Positions 1 to 5,798 of a DNA stretch of 20,310 bases are shown here, in pieces. The stretch spans positions 1 through 20,310 of the forward strand of contig CAZWBW010000048.1 of the NCBI GenBank assembly GCA_964632355.1. The letters are read 5' to 3'. Position 1 is the first letter of the stretch, and each line of letters starts with the position of its first letter. The notes under the pieces were generated by a model. It was not told the origin of the DNA and ran no database searches. It saw only the letters and a list, made by a program, of their open reading frames with translations. This DNA is from JALOAP01 sp964632355 (GTDB lineage Bacteria > Chloroflexota > Dehalococcoidia > Tepidiformales > Tepidiformaceae). The translations under genes were made by a program, and so were the position numbers.

Positions 1-69
1 AGCACTTAGCACTTAGCACTTAGCACTTAGCACTTAGCACTTAGCACTTAGCACTTAGCACTTAGCACT
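1..69. repeat. Heptamer tandem array (AGCACTT unit)
   Basis: Nine perfect tandem copies of the 7-bp unit AGCACTT (equivalently TTAGCAC) run from position 1 to 63, with a further near-complete copy to 69. The array begins at the window edge, so its true length is unknown. It ends directly on a TACAAT hexamer that looks like the -10 box of the next gene. The unit is the GCAC-core form of the heptamer family seen at five other places in the window. By analogy with those it would be the right-hand arm of an element whose left arm lies outside. Confidence 0.97.
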
Positions 70-80
70 ACAATCTCCCC
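69..80 (+). promoter_or_regulatory. Candidate leaderless promoter (-10 TACAAT)
   Basis: TACAAT at 69-74 is followed by exactly six bases and then the ATG at 81. There is no Shine-Dalgarno-like purine run in between. A -10 box at this distance would start transcription at or next to the ATG, giving a leaderless mRNA. The -35 region would fall inside the heptamer array. The same TACAGT-six-bases-ATG arrangement occurs at 5787-5801. Confidence 0.5.
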
Positions 81-560
81 ATGCCGCACCGCGACGGGAC
101 GCTGAAGGCGCGCGAGTTCCTCTTCTATACGGAGGACCAGGCGATGGCCGCGCTGCCGGCGGGCTTCCCGCGGCCGGAGCGCCGGGTGATGTGGACCATC
201 CTGCAACTCCACTTCGGCGACCCGAACGTCCACTTCGAGCTCCAGCCACAGGTCTCGCGGGGGCTGGTCGAACTCGGGTTGCACTTCGAAGGGCCGGTCG
301 AGCAGAACGACCGCTGGGCGGACCACATTGCGTCACACGCGGGCGATGTCCTGTGTGAGCTTGGCCCGCAGTGGGAACTCGAGGTGTGGACGCCCTCGTG
401 GCGCCGGCTCCACCGCACGTTCCGCTTCGAACGCCTGACCGCCGAACTGGGCCGCGAAGTCGCCGCCGAGTTCGCGAAGGCGCTCCAGTGTTTGCAGCCG
501 CTGGTCGCGGCTGCGAAGGACGCAGGACTGAGGACTCAGGACGCAGTGGTGAGTTCTTAG
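81..560 (+). CDS. Hypothetical protein, 159 aa
   Basis: I do not recognise this protein. It is predicted soluble, with no signal peptide or membrane segment. The central part (about residues 30-115) is rich in Trp, His, Phe and Leu and has alternating charged and hydrophobic positions, consistent with a compact alpha/beta domain. The ATG at 81 has no Shine-Dalgarno sequence but sits six bases after a TACAAT box, so leaderless expression is likely. The last 14 or so residues (about 146-159) are encoded by 7-bp repeats that begin at 518 in perfect register and run through the TAG stop at 558-560. The natural C-terminus was therefore probably overwritten or extended by repeat growth. It converges on the carbonic anhydrase gene. 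Coding is supported by length, start context and lack of a better frame; function is unknown. Confidence 0.7.
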   Translation: MPHRDGTLKAREFLFYTEDQAMAALPAGFPRPERRVMWTILQLHFGDPNVHFELQPQVSRGLVELGLHFEGPVEQNDRWADHIASHAGDVLCELGPQWELEVWTPSWRRLHRTFRFERLTAELGREVAAEFAKALQCLQPLVAAAKDAGLRTQDAVVSS

Positions 561-726
561 TGCTAAGTGCTAAGTGCTCAGTGCCCAGTACGGGGAACCG
601 GTAGGAGCCCCACTGCCCACTAAGAACAAAGGGCTCGGCACTTCGCATTCCTGCCGCCTTCGCCTCCGGGAACTGGGAACCGGGAACCCGACCTGCACTG
701 TGCACCGGGCACTGTGCACTGTGCAC
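518..726. repeat. Inverted heptamer element 1 (two arms)
   Basis: The left arm (518-587) holds ten consecutive 7-bp units in one register. It goes from GGACNNA types through GTGGTGA and GTTCTTA to GTGCTAA (twice), GTGCTCA and GTGCCCA. The right arm (667-726) holds three NGGGAAC units, a 4-bp slip, then five units of the NNNGCAC type (CCTGCAC, TGTGCAC, CGGGCAC and two more TGTGCAC). The arms are inverted relative to each other (GTGC core left, GCAC core right) with about 80 bp of non-repetitive sequence between them. The left arm covers the 3' end of the 159-aa gene. The right arm ends one base before the stop codon of the carbonic anhydrase gene. RNA crossing this convergent gap could fold back on itself. 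Confidence 0.92.
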
Positions 727-1212
727 CTAGTTCACTTCGGTCAGCTTCCCCGTCTCGACGTCGTACACGAAGCCGCGGACGGGGATGTCCTGCCGGAGGA
801 GCGGCGACTGCCGGTAGAGTTCGAGGTCGTCGAGGACGGACTGTACGAGGTCGCGGAAGGGCAGGAAGGCGATGCCATCGACGATGGCGCCGCGGGCTTT
901 CCGGAACATGAGCCGCATCTCGTCATCGGTGTAGCGCATCATGCCGCACTGGGTGTGGTGCACGATCATCACTTCGCGCGTGCCGAGGATGGTCTGGCTT
1001 ATTGCGAGGCTGCGGATGGCGTCGGCGAGGCGGCCGCCAGCGTTTCGGATGATGTGTGCTTCGCCGGGCCGGAACCCCAACGCCCGCACAGGGTCGATGC
1101 GCGCATCCATGCACATCACGGCTGCGACTTCGGGCCCGGGCAGGTCGGGCGGCAGCACGAACGTGCGGGAGAAGTACTCGTTTGCTTCGAGCGCACGATC
1201 GATTGCGGACAC
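727..1212 (-). CDS. Beta-carbonic anhydrase (Rv1284-like)
   Basis: Zinc enzyme that interconverts CO2 and bicarbonate in the cytoplasm. The Cys-x-Asp-x-Arg motif (CMDAR) and the HHTQCG motif supply the expected Cys, His and Cys zinc ligands and the Asp-Arg dyad of beta-class enzymes. Flanking stretches such as IRNAGG and SLAISQ..LGTRE are typical of the short mycobacterial Rv1284-type subgroup. At about 161 aa the length fits that subgroup. No ATG is available near the conserved N-terminus (VSAIDRAL). The GTG at 1212 is chosen by family alignment; a second GTG two codons upstream (1218) is equally possible, and neither has a clear Shine-Dalgarno sequence. It is divergent from the FIST gene and its stop directly abuts heptamer repeats. 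Family assignment is firm; the start is uncertain. Confidence 0.93.
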   Translation of the reverse strand: MSAIDRALEANEYFSRTFVLPPDLPGPEVAAVMCMDARIDPVRALGFRPGEAHIIRNAGGRLADAIRSLAISQTILGTREVMIVHHTQCGMMRYTDDEMRLMFRKARGAIVDGIAFLPFRDLVQSVLDDLELYRQSPLLRQDIPVRGFVYDVETGKLTEVN

Positions 1213-1302
1213 CTGCACAGTGTGCGGCTTCGGGAGGCTGCTTGTCTGTATCTGCGGCGAAAAACATCCGTACTCCGGGTGTCCTGCGGGGCGGTTTGGT
1301 AT

Positions 1303-1335
1303 CGAACCGATGGGTTCGGCGCTCCCCGATAGAAT
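1303..1335 (+). promoter_or_regulatory. Candidate promoter with dyad, FIST gene
   Basis: In the divergent gap between carbonic anhydrase and the FIST gene, TAGAAT at 1330-1335 is a plausible -10 box. It would give a short leader containing the strong ribosome-binding site at 1344-1350. Just upstream lies a dyad, CGAACC (1303-1308) and GGTTCG (1313-1318) around GATG, which could be an operator. No convincing -35 hexamer is visible. Confidence 0.3.
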
Positions 1336-1356
1336 GGGCCCACAGGAGGTGGGGAC

Positions 1357-2526
1357 GTGGCTTCGTGGGCGGGCTTCGGCCAGGGCGAAGATTGGCGAGA
1401 TGCTCTCGATGCGGCGCTCGCGGCGCGGCAGGAGGGGCGCCCCGACTTGCTCTTCGCCTTCCCGAGCTGGCAGTACCGCGACCACTTCGAGGAGATCGCG
1501 CAGACGCTCGCGAAGGAGGTGCAGCCCGGGCTGTTGCTCGGTTGTTCGGGACAGGGCGTCGTTTCTGTCGGGCTCGAATTCGAAGACGAACCGGCCCTGA
1601 GCCTCCTCGCGCTCGACCTCCCGGGTGCGAAGCTGACGGCGGTGCGCCTCGAACATGGCGACTTCCAGGCACTTCGGCCGATGGAGGCGTGGCGGTGGCG
1701 CATCGGGCTCGACCCAGCCGAGGTGAACGCCTTCCTCTTGTTCTCCGACCCGTTCACGTTCGACGTGGATGCGCTCATTGCGGTGCTCGAACAGGCGTAC
1801 CCGGGCGTGCCGATCTTCGGCGGCATGGCCTCGGGCGCGCCCGCGCAGCGTGGCACCGAGCTCATTCACGATGGGGAAGTGCTCTACTCCGGGGCCGTGC
1901 TGGTGGCGCTTTCGGGCGAGTGGACGGTGAATTCGGTGGTGTCGCAGGGTGCCGCGCCCATCGGCGAGACGTGGACGGTCACGGGGGTCGAACGGAACGT
2001 GCTGAAGTCGCTCGGCGGGCGCCCGCCGCTCGAGGTGCTGGTCGAAACGATCCGGAACCTTCCGCCCGAGATGCAGCACCGCGCCTCACGGAACCTGCTG
2101 GTGGGGCTGGCGATGGACGAATACCGCGACGCGTTCGGGCGGGGCGACTTCCTGGTCCGAAACCTGGTGGGGGTCGACCAGGAGAGTGGCGCGGTGGCGG
2201 TGGGCGCGTTCCCACGGGTGGGCCAGACGCTGCAGTTCCAGGTGCGCGACGCCGACGCAGCCGAGGAGGAGCTCCGGGACATGCTCGCGCGGCTCGAAGA
2301 GTTGCTCGGCGACCGCTCGCCCGCGGGTGCGCTGCTGTGTCTCTGCAACGGCCGCGGGACAGGGTTATTCGGCCGGCCGCACCACGACGCGGCGGCGGTG
2401 TGTCAGCGGTTCGGGCCTGTGCCGGCAGCCGGGTTCTTCTGTAACGGCGAGTTCGGGCCGGTGGGCGGGAAGAACTTCGTGCACGGGTTCACGGCGAGCA
2501 TCGCGTTCTTCGTGCCGAAGGTGTGA
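1357..2526 (+). CDS. FIST domain sensory protein
   Basis: Probable small-ligand sensor made only of a FIST module (FIST_N plus FIST_C), a domain pair usually found attached to signal transduction proteins and thought to bind small molecules such as amino acids. FIST_N spans roughly residues 30-215 and includes the characteristic LLGCSGQGVV segment. FIST_C spans roughly 240-385 and ends with the conserved CNGRG.....D...AGFFCNGEFGPVGG..F.HGFTAS pattern. There is no attached kinase, HD or GGDEF domain, so this is a stand-alone version (389 aa). The GTG at 1357 is preceded by an excellent AGGAGGT site at 1344-1350. It is divergent from carbonic anhydrase and ends 67 bp before the SAM riboswitch. 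Ligand and output are unknown. Confidence 0.9.
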   Translation: MASWAGFGQGEDWRDALDAALAARQEGRPDLLFAFPSWQYRDHFEEIAQTLAKEVQPGLLLGCSGQGVVSVGLEFEDEPALSLLALDLPGAKLTAVRLEHGDFQALRPMEAWRWRIGLDPAEVNAFLLFSDPFTFDVDALIAVLEQAYPGVPIFGGMASGAPAQRGTELIHDGEVLYSGAVLVALSGEWTVNSVVSQGAAPIGETWTVTGVERNVLKSLGGRPPLEVLVETIRNLPPEMQHRASRNLLVGLAMDEYRDAFGRGDFLVRNLVGVDQESGAVAVGAFPRVGQTLQFQVRDADAAEEELRDMLARLEELLGDRSPAGALLCLCNGRGTGLFGRPHHDAAAVCQRFGPVPAAGFFCNGEFGPVGGKNFVHGFTASIAFFVPKV

Positions 2527-2592
2527 AGGAAGGCACTTTCCCAAAACCGGCTCGCCTGCGTACCATAAGCTGAACTACCGCAGATGGCCGCA

Positions 2593-2691
2593 CTTATCAA
2601 GATGGGGTGGAGGGACCGGCCCTGTGATACCCCGGCAACCTGTCCGCTCGGATAAGGTGCCAAATCCGGGCCCCTTCGGGGGGAAGATGAG
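2593..2691 (+). ncRNA. SAM-I (S-box) riboswitch
   Basis: The sequence carries the conserved landmarks of the SAM-I aptamer in order: CTTATCAAGA at 2593, GGTGGAGGGAC, the CCCGGCAACC block near 2630-2640, AAGGTGCCAAATCC near 2654-2667, and the closing GATGAGAG at 2686. CTTATC (2593-2598) pairs with GATGAG (2686-2691) to form P1. P4 is the GC-rich stem closed by a TTCG-like loop near 2675. S-adenosylmethionine binding to such aptamers normally shuts off downstream methionine or sulfur genes. The next gene begins at 2877 and is the threonine-synthase-like enzyme of a sulfur-carrier operon. Confidence 0.95.
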
Positions 2692-2876
2692 AGCGCCAGC
2701 GCTCCTTCGAACGGCCCAAGCGGAACAAACACGAGGTGTTTCAATGATGTGCCTGGGCCGAATGCTCATGCTGTAGCCCCTCTCTGAAGGGGCTTCCCGA
2801 CGAACCGTCCCGCCCGCGAGACCAGTGGGTCTTGCTGTTCGCCGGCCGGAATACGCCGGGCCACGGAAGTGTCTGC
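2692..2876 (+). promoter_or_regulatory. Riboswitch expression platform / leader
   Basis: This leader between aptamer and gene holds two candidate switch structures. GAGCGC (2691-2696) can pair with GCGCTC (2699-2704), although the loop is very tight, and it begins on the last base of the P1 strand. AGCCCCT (2775-2781) pairs with AGGGGCT (2788-2794) around a 6-base loop, but only TT and then C-rich sequence follows, so it is not a textbook intrinsic terminator. A GGAAGTG at 2864-2870 serves as a weak ribosome-binding site for the ATG at 2877. Which structure carries the switch cannot be told from sequence alone. Confidence 0.45.
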
Positions 2877-4124
2877 ATGAGTTACGCGCGCAATCTTCGC
2901 TGTCGTGAATGTCACCGCGAGTATCCTCTCGCGGCAATCCATGTCTGCGAATTCTGTTTTGGTCCGCTCGAAGTCGTCTACGACTACGATGCCATCCGCA
3001 AGGTCGTTTCCCGCGAACGCATTGAGAAGGGGCCGGCCAGCCTCTGGCGCTACCGGGACTTCCTGCCGTGTGACGCCGACGCGGCGATCGACATCGGCGC
3101 CGGGTTCACGCCGCTCATCCACGCGAAGAACCTCGGGAAGGTGCTCGGCCTGCCGAAGCTGTACATCAAGAACGACACGGTGAACCCCACCTGGTCGTTC
3201 AAGGACCGCGTGGTGGCCGTCGCGGCCACGCGGGCCCGCGAACTCGGCTACGAAAAGCTCGCCTGCGCCAGCACGGGCAACCTCGCCAACAGCGTCAGTG
3301 CCCATGCGGCCGCCGCGGGCATGGAGGCCATCGTCTTCATCCCGCACGACCTCGAAGCGAACAAGCAACTCGGCTCGAGCATCTACAACCCGACGCTCGT
3401 GAAGGTTCGCGGCAACTACGACGCGGTGAATCGGCTTTGCGCTGAACTGGCCGGTTCGCACAACTGGGCGTTCGTCAACGTGAACGTCCGCCCGTACTAC
3501 TCCGAAGGTTCGAAGACGCTGGGGTTCGAAGTGGCCGAACAGCTCGGCTGGCGCGCGCCCGACCACTGCGTTGTGCCCATCGCCAGCGGGTCGCTGTTCG
3601 TGAAGATCCGCAAGGGCCTCGATGAGCTGTACAAGACCGGGCTCATCGACGAGCCGAAGACGCGGATGAGCGGTGCGCAGGCTGCTGGCTGCTCGCCGGT
3701 GGCGACGGCGTGGCAGGAGGGTTCGATGAACTTCCGCCCGCAGCGCCCGAACACCATCGCGAAGTCGCTCGCCATCGGGAACCCGGCCGACGGCTACTAC
3801 AGCCTCGTGCAGCTTCGGGACACCAACGGCGCCTGTGGCAGCGTGACTGACGAGGAAATCATCGAAGGGATGAAGCTGCTGGCCGAAACGGAGGGCATCT
3901 TCGCGGAGACGGCTGGCGGCGTAACGATTGCGTCGCTCAAGCAGCTTGTCGAACAGGGTAAGATTCACCCCGAGGAGACCACGGTTGCGTTCATCACCGG
4001 CGCAGGCTTCAAGACGGTCGAGCCGCTGGCCGAAGCGCTGAACCCCGCGCTGGAGATCGATGCCACCATGGAGAGCTTCGAAGAAGCCTACTCCGCGCTG
4101 AAGCCGAGGGAGGCCATCGCATGA
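2877..4124 (+). CDS. Threonine synthase-like PLP enzyme
   Basis: Fold-type II pyridoxal-phosphate enzyme of the threonine synthase family, 415 aa. The N-terminus has a zinc-ribbon-like Cys pair set (C9, C12, C24, C27). The Schiff-base lysine is K109 in TWSFKDR, and STGNLANS (132-139) is the substrate loop. The position where family members usually carry a GNAGN-type PLP phosphate loop reads PIASGSL (234-240) here, a divergent form. Known family members convert O-phosphohomoserine to threonine. The SAM riboswitch upstream and the CysO-like carrier downstream suggest that this one may instead make homocysteine by using sulfur in place of water. ATG 2877 is chosen because the protein then begins directly before the zinc ribbon; a TTG at 2832 is a weaker alternative. 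It overlaps the next gene by ATGA. Family is firm; substrate is uncertain. Confidence 0.92.
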   Translation: MSYARNLRCRECHREYPLAAIHVCEFCFGPLEVVYDYDAIRKVVSRERIEKGPASLWRYRDFLPCDADAAIDIGAGFTPLIHAKNLGKVLGLPKLYIKNDTVNPTWSFKDRVVAVAATRARELGYEKLACASTGNLANSVSAHAAAAGMEAIVFIPHDLEANKQLGSSIYNPTLVKVRGNYDAVNRLCAELAGSHNWAFVNVNVRPYYSEGSKTLGFEVAEQLGWRAPDHCVVPIASGSLFVKIRKGLDELYKTGLIDEPKTRMSGAQAAGCSPVATAWQEGSMNFRPQRPNTIAKSLAIGNPADGYYSLVQLRDTNGACGSVTDEEIIEGMKLLAETEGIFAETAGGVTIASLKQLVEQGKIHPEETTVAFITGAGFKTVEPLAEALNPALEIDATMESFEEAYSALKPREAIA

Positions 4125-4363
4125 GCGTCCGGCGCGTTCGGTTCACCTTCCCGGAGGACCTGATAAAGGAGCCCCTGATCTACCAGCTCGGGCACGAATT
4201 CAAGGTCGTGACGAACGTTCGCATGGCCGACGTCGACGAGCACACCGGCTGGGTAGTGCTCGAACTCGAAGGCGACGCAGAAGAGATCGAGCGCAGCATC
4301 GAATGGGCACAGTCCAAGGGCGTCCGCATCGACCCTGTAGTCGGCGACGTCGTCGAAGGCTAG
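4121..4363 (+). CDS. NIL domain protein, 80 aa
   Basis: Small stand-alone NIL domain, the ferredoxin-like fold best known as the C-terminal methionine-sensing domain of the MetN transporter subunit and as a module in ferredoxin-linked sulfur assimilation proteins. The hydrophobic and charged pattern fits: FTFPEDLIKEPLIYQLGHEF at the N-terminus, a central VTNVRMADVDEHTGWVVLELEG hairpin, and a final helix EEIERSIEWAQSKGVRI. Its ATG overlaps the stop of the upstream PLP enzyme (ATGA), so the two are translationally coupled and belong to the riboswitch operon. It has no iron-sulfur Cys motif. Likely roles are sensing methionine or SAM-related metabolites or acting as a partner of the PLP enzyme; this is inference from context. 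Confidence 0.88.
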   Translation: MSVRRVRFTFPEDLIKEPLIYQLGHEFKVVTNVRMADVDEHTGWVVLELEGDAEEIERSIEWAQSKGVRIDPVVGDVVEG

Positions 4364-4421
4364 GCGTTTCGCCCATCGCGCCCTGCGCTGTTATCCAGCA
4401 GACTCAGAGGGATGCCTGTGC

Positions 4422-4437
4422 GGCGGCGGTCGCCGCC
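4422..4437 (+). other. Intercistronic GC hairpin
   Basis: GGCGGC (4422-4427) and GCCGCC (4432-4437) form a perfect 6-bp stem around a 4-base loop in the 112-bp gap between the NIL and sulfur-carrier genes. No T-run follows, so it is not an obvious terminator. It might set relative expression or mRNA stability within the operon. Confidence 0.4.
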
Positions 4438-4475
4438 GCCCCTCTCCAGACTTGAGACAAAGGAACCACCAACGC

Positions 4476-4748
4476 ATGGCAACCGTTCGCATTCCACAGC
4501 CCCTTCGCAACCTGACCGGCGACAAGTCCACCGTCGACGCCGACGGCGATACGCTCTCGGCGCTGATCGCGAACCTCGAGGCGACGTACCCGGGCATCCG
4601 GGAGCGCCTGCTCGACGATTCCGGCGAACTTCGCCGCTTCGTGAACATCTACGTCAACGGCGACGACGTGCGCTTCATGGACGGGCTGAACACGGCGATC
4701 AAGGCCGGCGACGAGGTCAGCATCGTGCCCGCGGTGGCGGGGGGGTAG
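4476..4748 (+). CDS. CysO/MoaD-type sulfur carrier protein
   Basis: Ubiquitin-fold sulfur carrier of 90 aa ending in Gly-Gly, the terminus that is adenylated and converted to a thiocarboxylate. The C-terminal half (FVNIYVNGDDVRF, GL.TAI..GD.V.I.PAVAGG) closely matches the pattern I recall for mycobacterial CysO, which delivers sulfur to the PLP enzyme CysM. General MoaD or ThiS proteins share it less. In mycobacteria CysO is encoded with a fold-II PLP enzyme and a JAMM protease; here the adjacent PLP enzyme is threonine-synthase-like and no protease or activating E1 enzyme is in the window. ATG 4476 follows AAAGGAA at 4459-4465. It is the last gene of the riboswitch operon, with a terminator hairpin at 4841. 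The sulfur carrier role is firm; the acceptor is inference. Confidence 0.93.
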   Translation: MATVRIPQPLRNLTGDKSTVDADGDTLSALIANLEATYPGIRERLLDDSGELRRFVNIYVNGDDVRFMDGLNTAIKAGDEVSIVPAVAGG

Positions 4749-4767
4749 GCGGCGGAGCCGCTGGCAA

Positions 4768-4965
4768 GTTTAGGTGCTCAGTGCTCAGTGCTCAGTGCTG
4801 GCGGGCACCCCTCGTCTGAACCCCGGTAACGAGAGAATGGGGGAGCGCATTCGCGCTCCCTTTCTGTGTGTGCGCAGACCTCCGGAAACCGGGAACCCCT
4901 ACTGAGCACCGTGCACTGAGCACTGCGCACCGAGCACCGTGCACTGCGCACTGCGCACGGCGCAC
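4768..4965. repeat. Inverted heptamer element 2 (two arms)
   Basis: The left arm (4768-4801) has a degenerate GTTTAG unit, three GTGCTCA units and GTGCTGG in 7-bp register. The right arm starts with CGGAAAC and CGGGAAC (4883-4896). After a 6-bp slip come nine perfect-register units of the NGNGCAC type from 4903 to 4965 (TGAGCAC, CGTGCAC, TGCGCAC, CGAGCAC and GGCGCAC variants). The spacer contains an intrinsic terminator at 4841-4863. The element fills the gap between the convergent sulfur-carrier and nitroreductase genes and ends 13 bp from the nitroreductase stop. Confidence 0.92.
4841..4866 (+). terminator. Rho-independent terminator, riboswitch operon
   Basis: GGGAGCGC (4841-4848) and GCGCTCCC (4853-4860) form a perfect 8-bp stem with an ATTC loop, followed by TTTCTGTGTG. 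It lies about 90 bp after the stop of the sulfur carrier gene, inside the spacer of heptamer element 2. It may serve both the operon and, less well, the convergent nitroreductase gene. Confidence 0.85.
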
Positions 4966-4978
4966 GGCGCCGAAGGCG

Positions 4979-5614
4979 CTACCACTGCTCCCAGTGAGTG
5001 ACGCGCTCGAGCGGCAGGCGGGCGGCGGGCTTGAAGTCTTCGCCCTTGAAGTAGGCGACGGGGAAGAGCACGGCCTGGGTGACGTGGTCGGGGATGCCGA
5101 GGAGTTCGGCGACCTCCTTTTCGGCGCCGAGGTGGATGGTGGTCCAGGCTGTGCCGAGGCCGCGCGAGCGGAGCGCCAGCATGAGCGACCAGGCGGCCGG
5201 CAGGATCGACCCCCAGAGCCCGGCCTGTTGTTGCGCCGAGAGGCCTTCGGGCCGGCCGTTGATGCACGGGATGATGAACACCGGCGCGCGGTGCATGTTG
5301 TCCGCCAGGTACGTGGCCGATTCGCGCACCTTCGCCTGCTTTTCGCGGCGCGGGTCGCCTTCCGGGTACTCCCGCTGCGGCGAATCCAGGTACGCCTCGA
5401 AGTGCTTCCGGTAGAGGTCGGCGATCTTCTTCCGCTTCGCCTCGTCGGTGATTACGACGAAGTGCCAGCCCTGCGTGTTCGACCCCGAAGGCGCCTGGAG
5501 CGCGATCCGCAGGCACTCTTCGATGACTTCGCGCGGCACCGGGCGGTCGAAGTCGAGGCGCTTGCGAACGGAACGGGTGGTAGTCAGGAGATGGTCGACT
5601 GAGGCAAGGTCCAA
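4979..5614 (-). CDS. Nitroreductase family protein
   Basis: FMN-dependent NAD(P)H oxidoreductase of the nitroreductase superfamily, cytoplasmic, 211 aa. The N-terminal TTRSVRKRL segment (residues 11-20) carries the Arg-Ser-x-Arg phosphate-binding motif. APSGSNTQGWHF (41-52) is the classic FMN-binding block. The AWSLMLALRSRGLGTAW region (141-157) followed by LLGIPDHV (171-178) and PVAYF is the usual C-terminal pattern. Known members reduce nitroaromatics, quinones or unsaturated carbonyls; the natural substrate here cannot be told. The conserved N-terminus has no ATG. The TTG at 5614 has a good AGGAG site six bases upstream on the minus strand (5621-5626) and gives the expected length. It is divergent from the hydrolase gene, and its 3' end abuts a heptamer array. 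Confidence 0.92.
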   Translation of the reverse strand: MDLASVDHLLTTTRSVRKRLDFDRPVPREVIEECLRIALQAPSGSNTQGWHFVVITDEAKRKKIADLYRKHFEAYLDSPQREYPEGDPRREKQAKVRESATYLADNMHRAPVFIIPCINGRPEGLSAQQQAGLWGSILPAAWSLMLALRSRGLGTAWTTIHLGAEKEVAELLGIPDHVTQAVLFPVAYFKGEDFKPAARLPLERVTHWEQW

Positions 5615-5786
5615 TGCTCTGCTCCTGCTGTAGGTGTGGAGCAAAGCATACGTGCCGGTTTCCTTAGCGGTAGCTAGCGGGCGCTTCAGTTCCCGCGGCG
5701 GCCCGGCGGGGCCCCCCGGGCCACGGAATGGAATGTCGCACTCGCGAAGTGGCAATTTCCCTCTGGCCCGTACGGAGAGCGCCGCC

Positions 5787-5798
5787 TACAGTCCGCGT
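5787..5798 (+). promoter_or_regulatory. Candidate leaderless promoter (-10 TACAGT)
   Basis: TACAGT at 5787-5792 is followed by six bases (CCGCGT) and the ATG at 5799. No Shine-Dalgarno sequence is present. The spacing is the same as at 69-81, which supports leaderless transcription of the hydrolase gene. Confidence 0.5.

Noticed and set aside
1..69. CRISPR array
   Set aside because: The unit is 7 bp with no spacers between copies and no cas genes nearby.
2877..4748. Molybdopterin (MoaD) or thiamine (ThiS) synthesis operon
   Set aside because: The carrier's C-terminal half is CysO-like, and there is no moaE, thiG or thiazole gene; the SAM riboswitch points to methionine metabolism.
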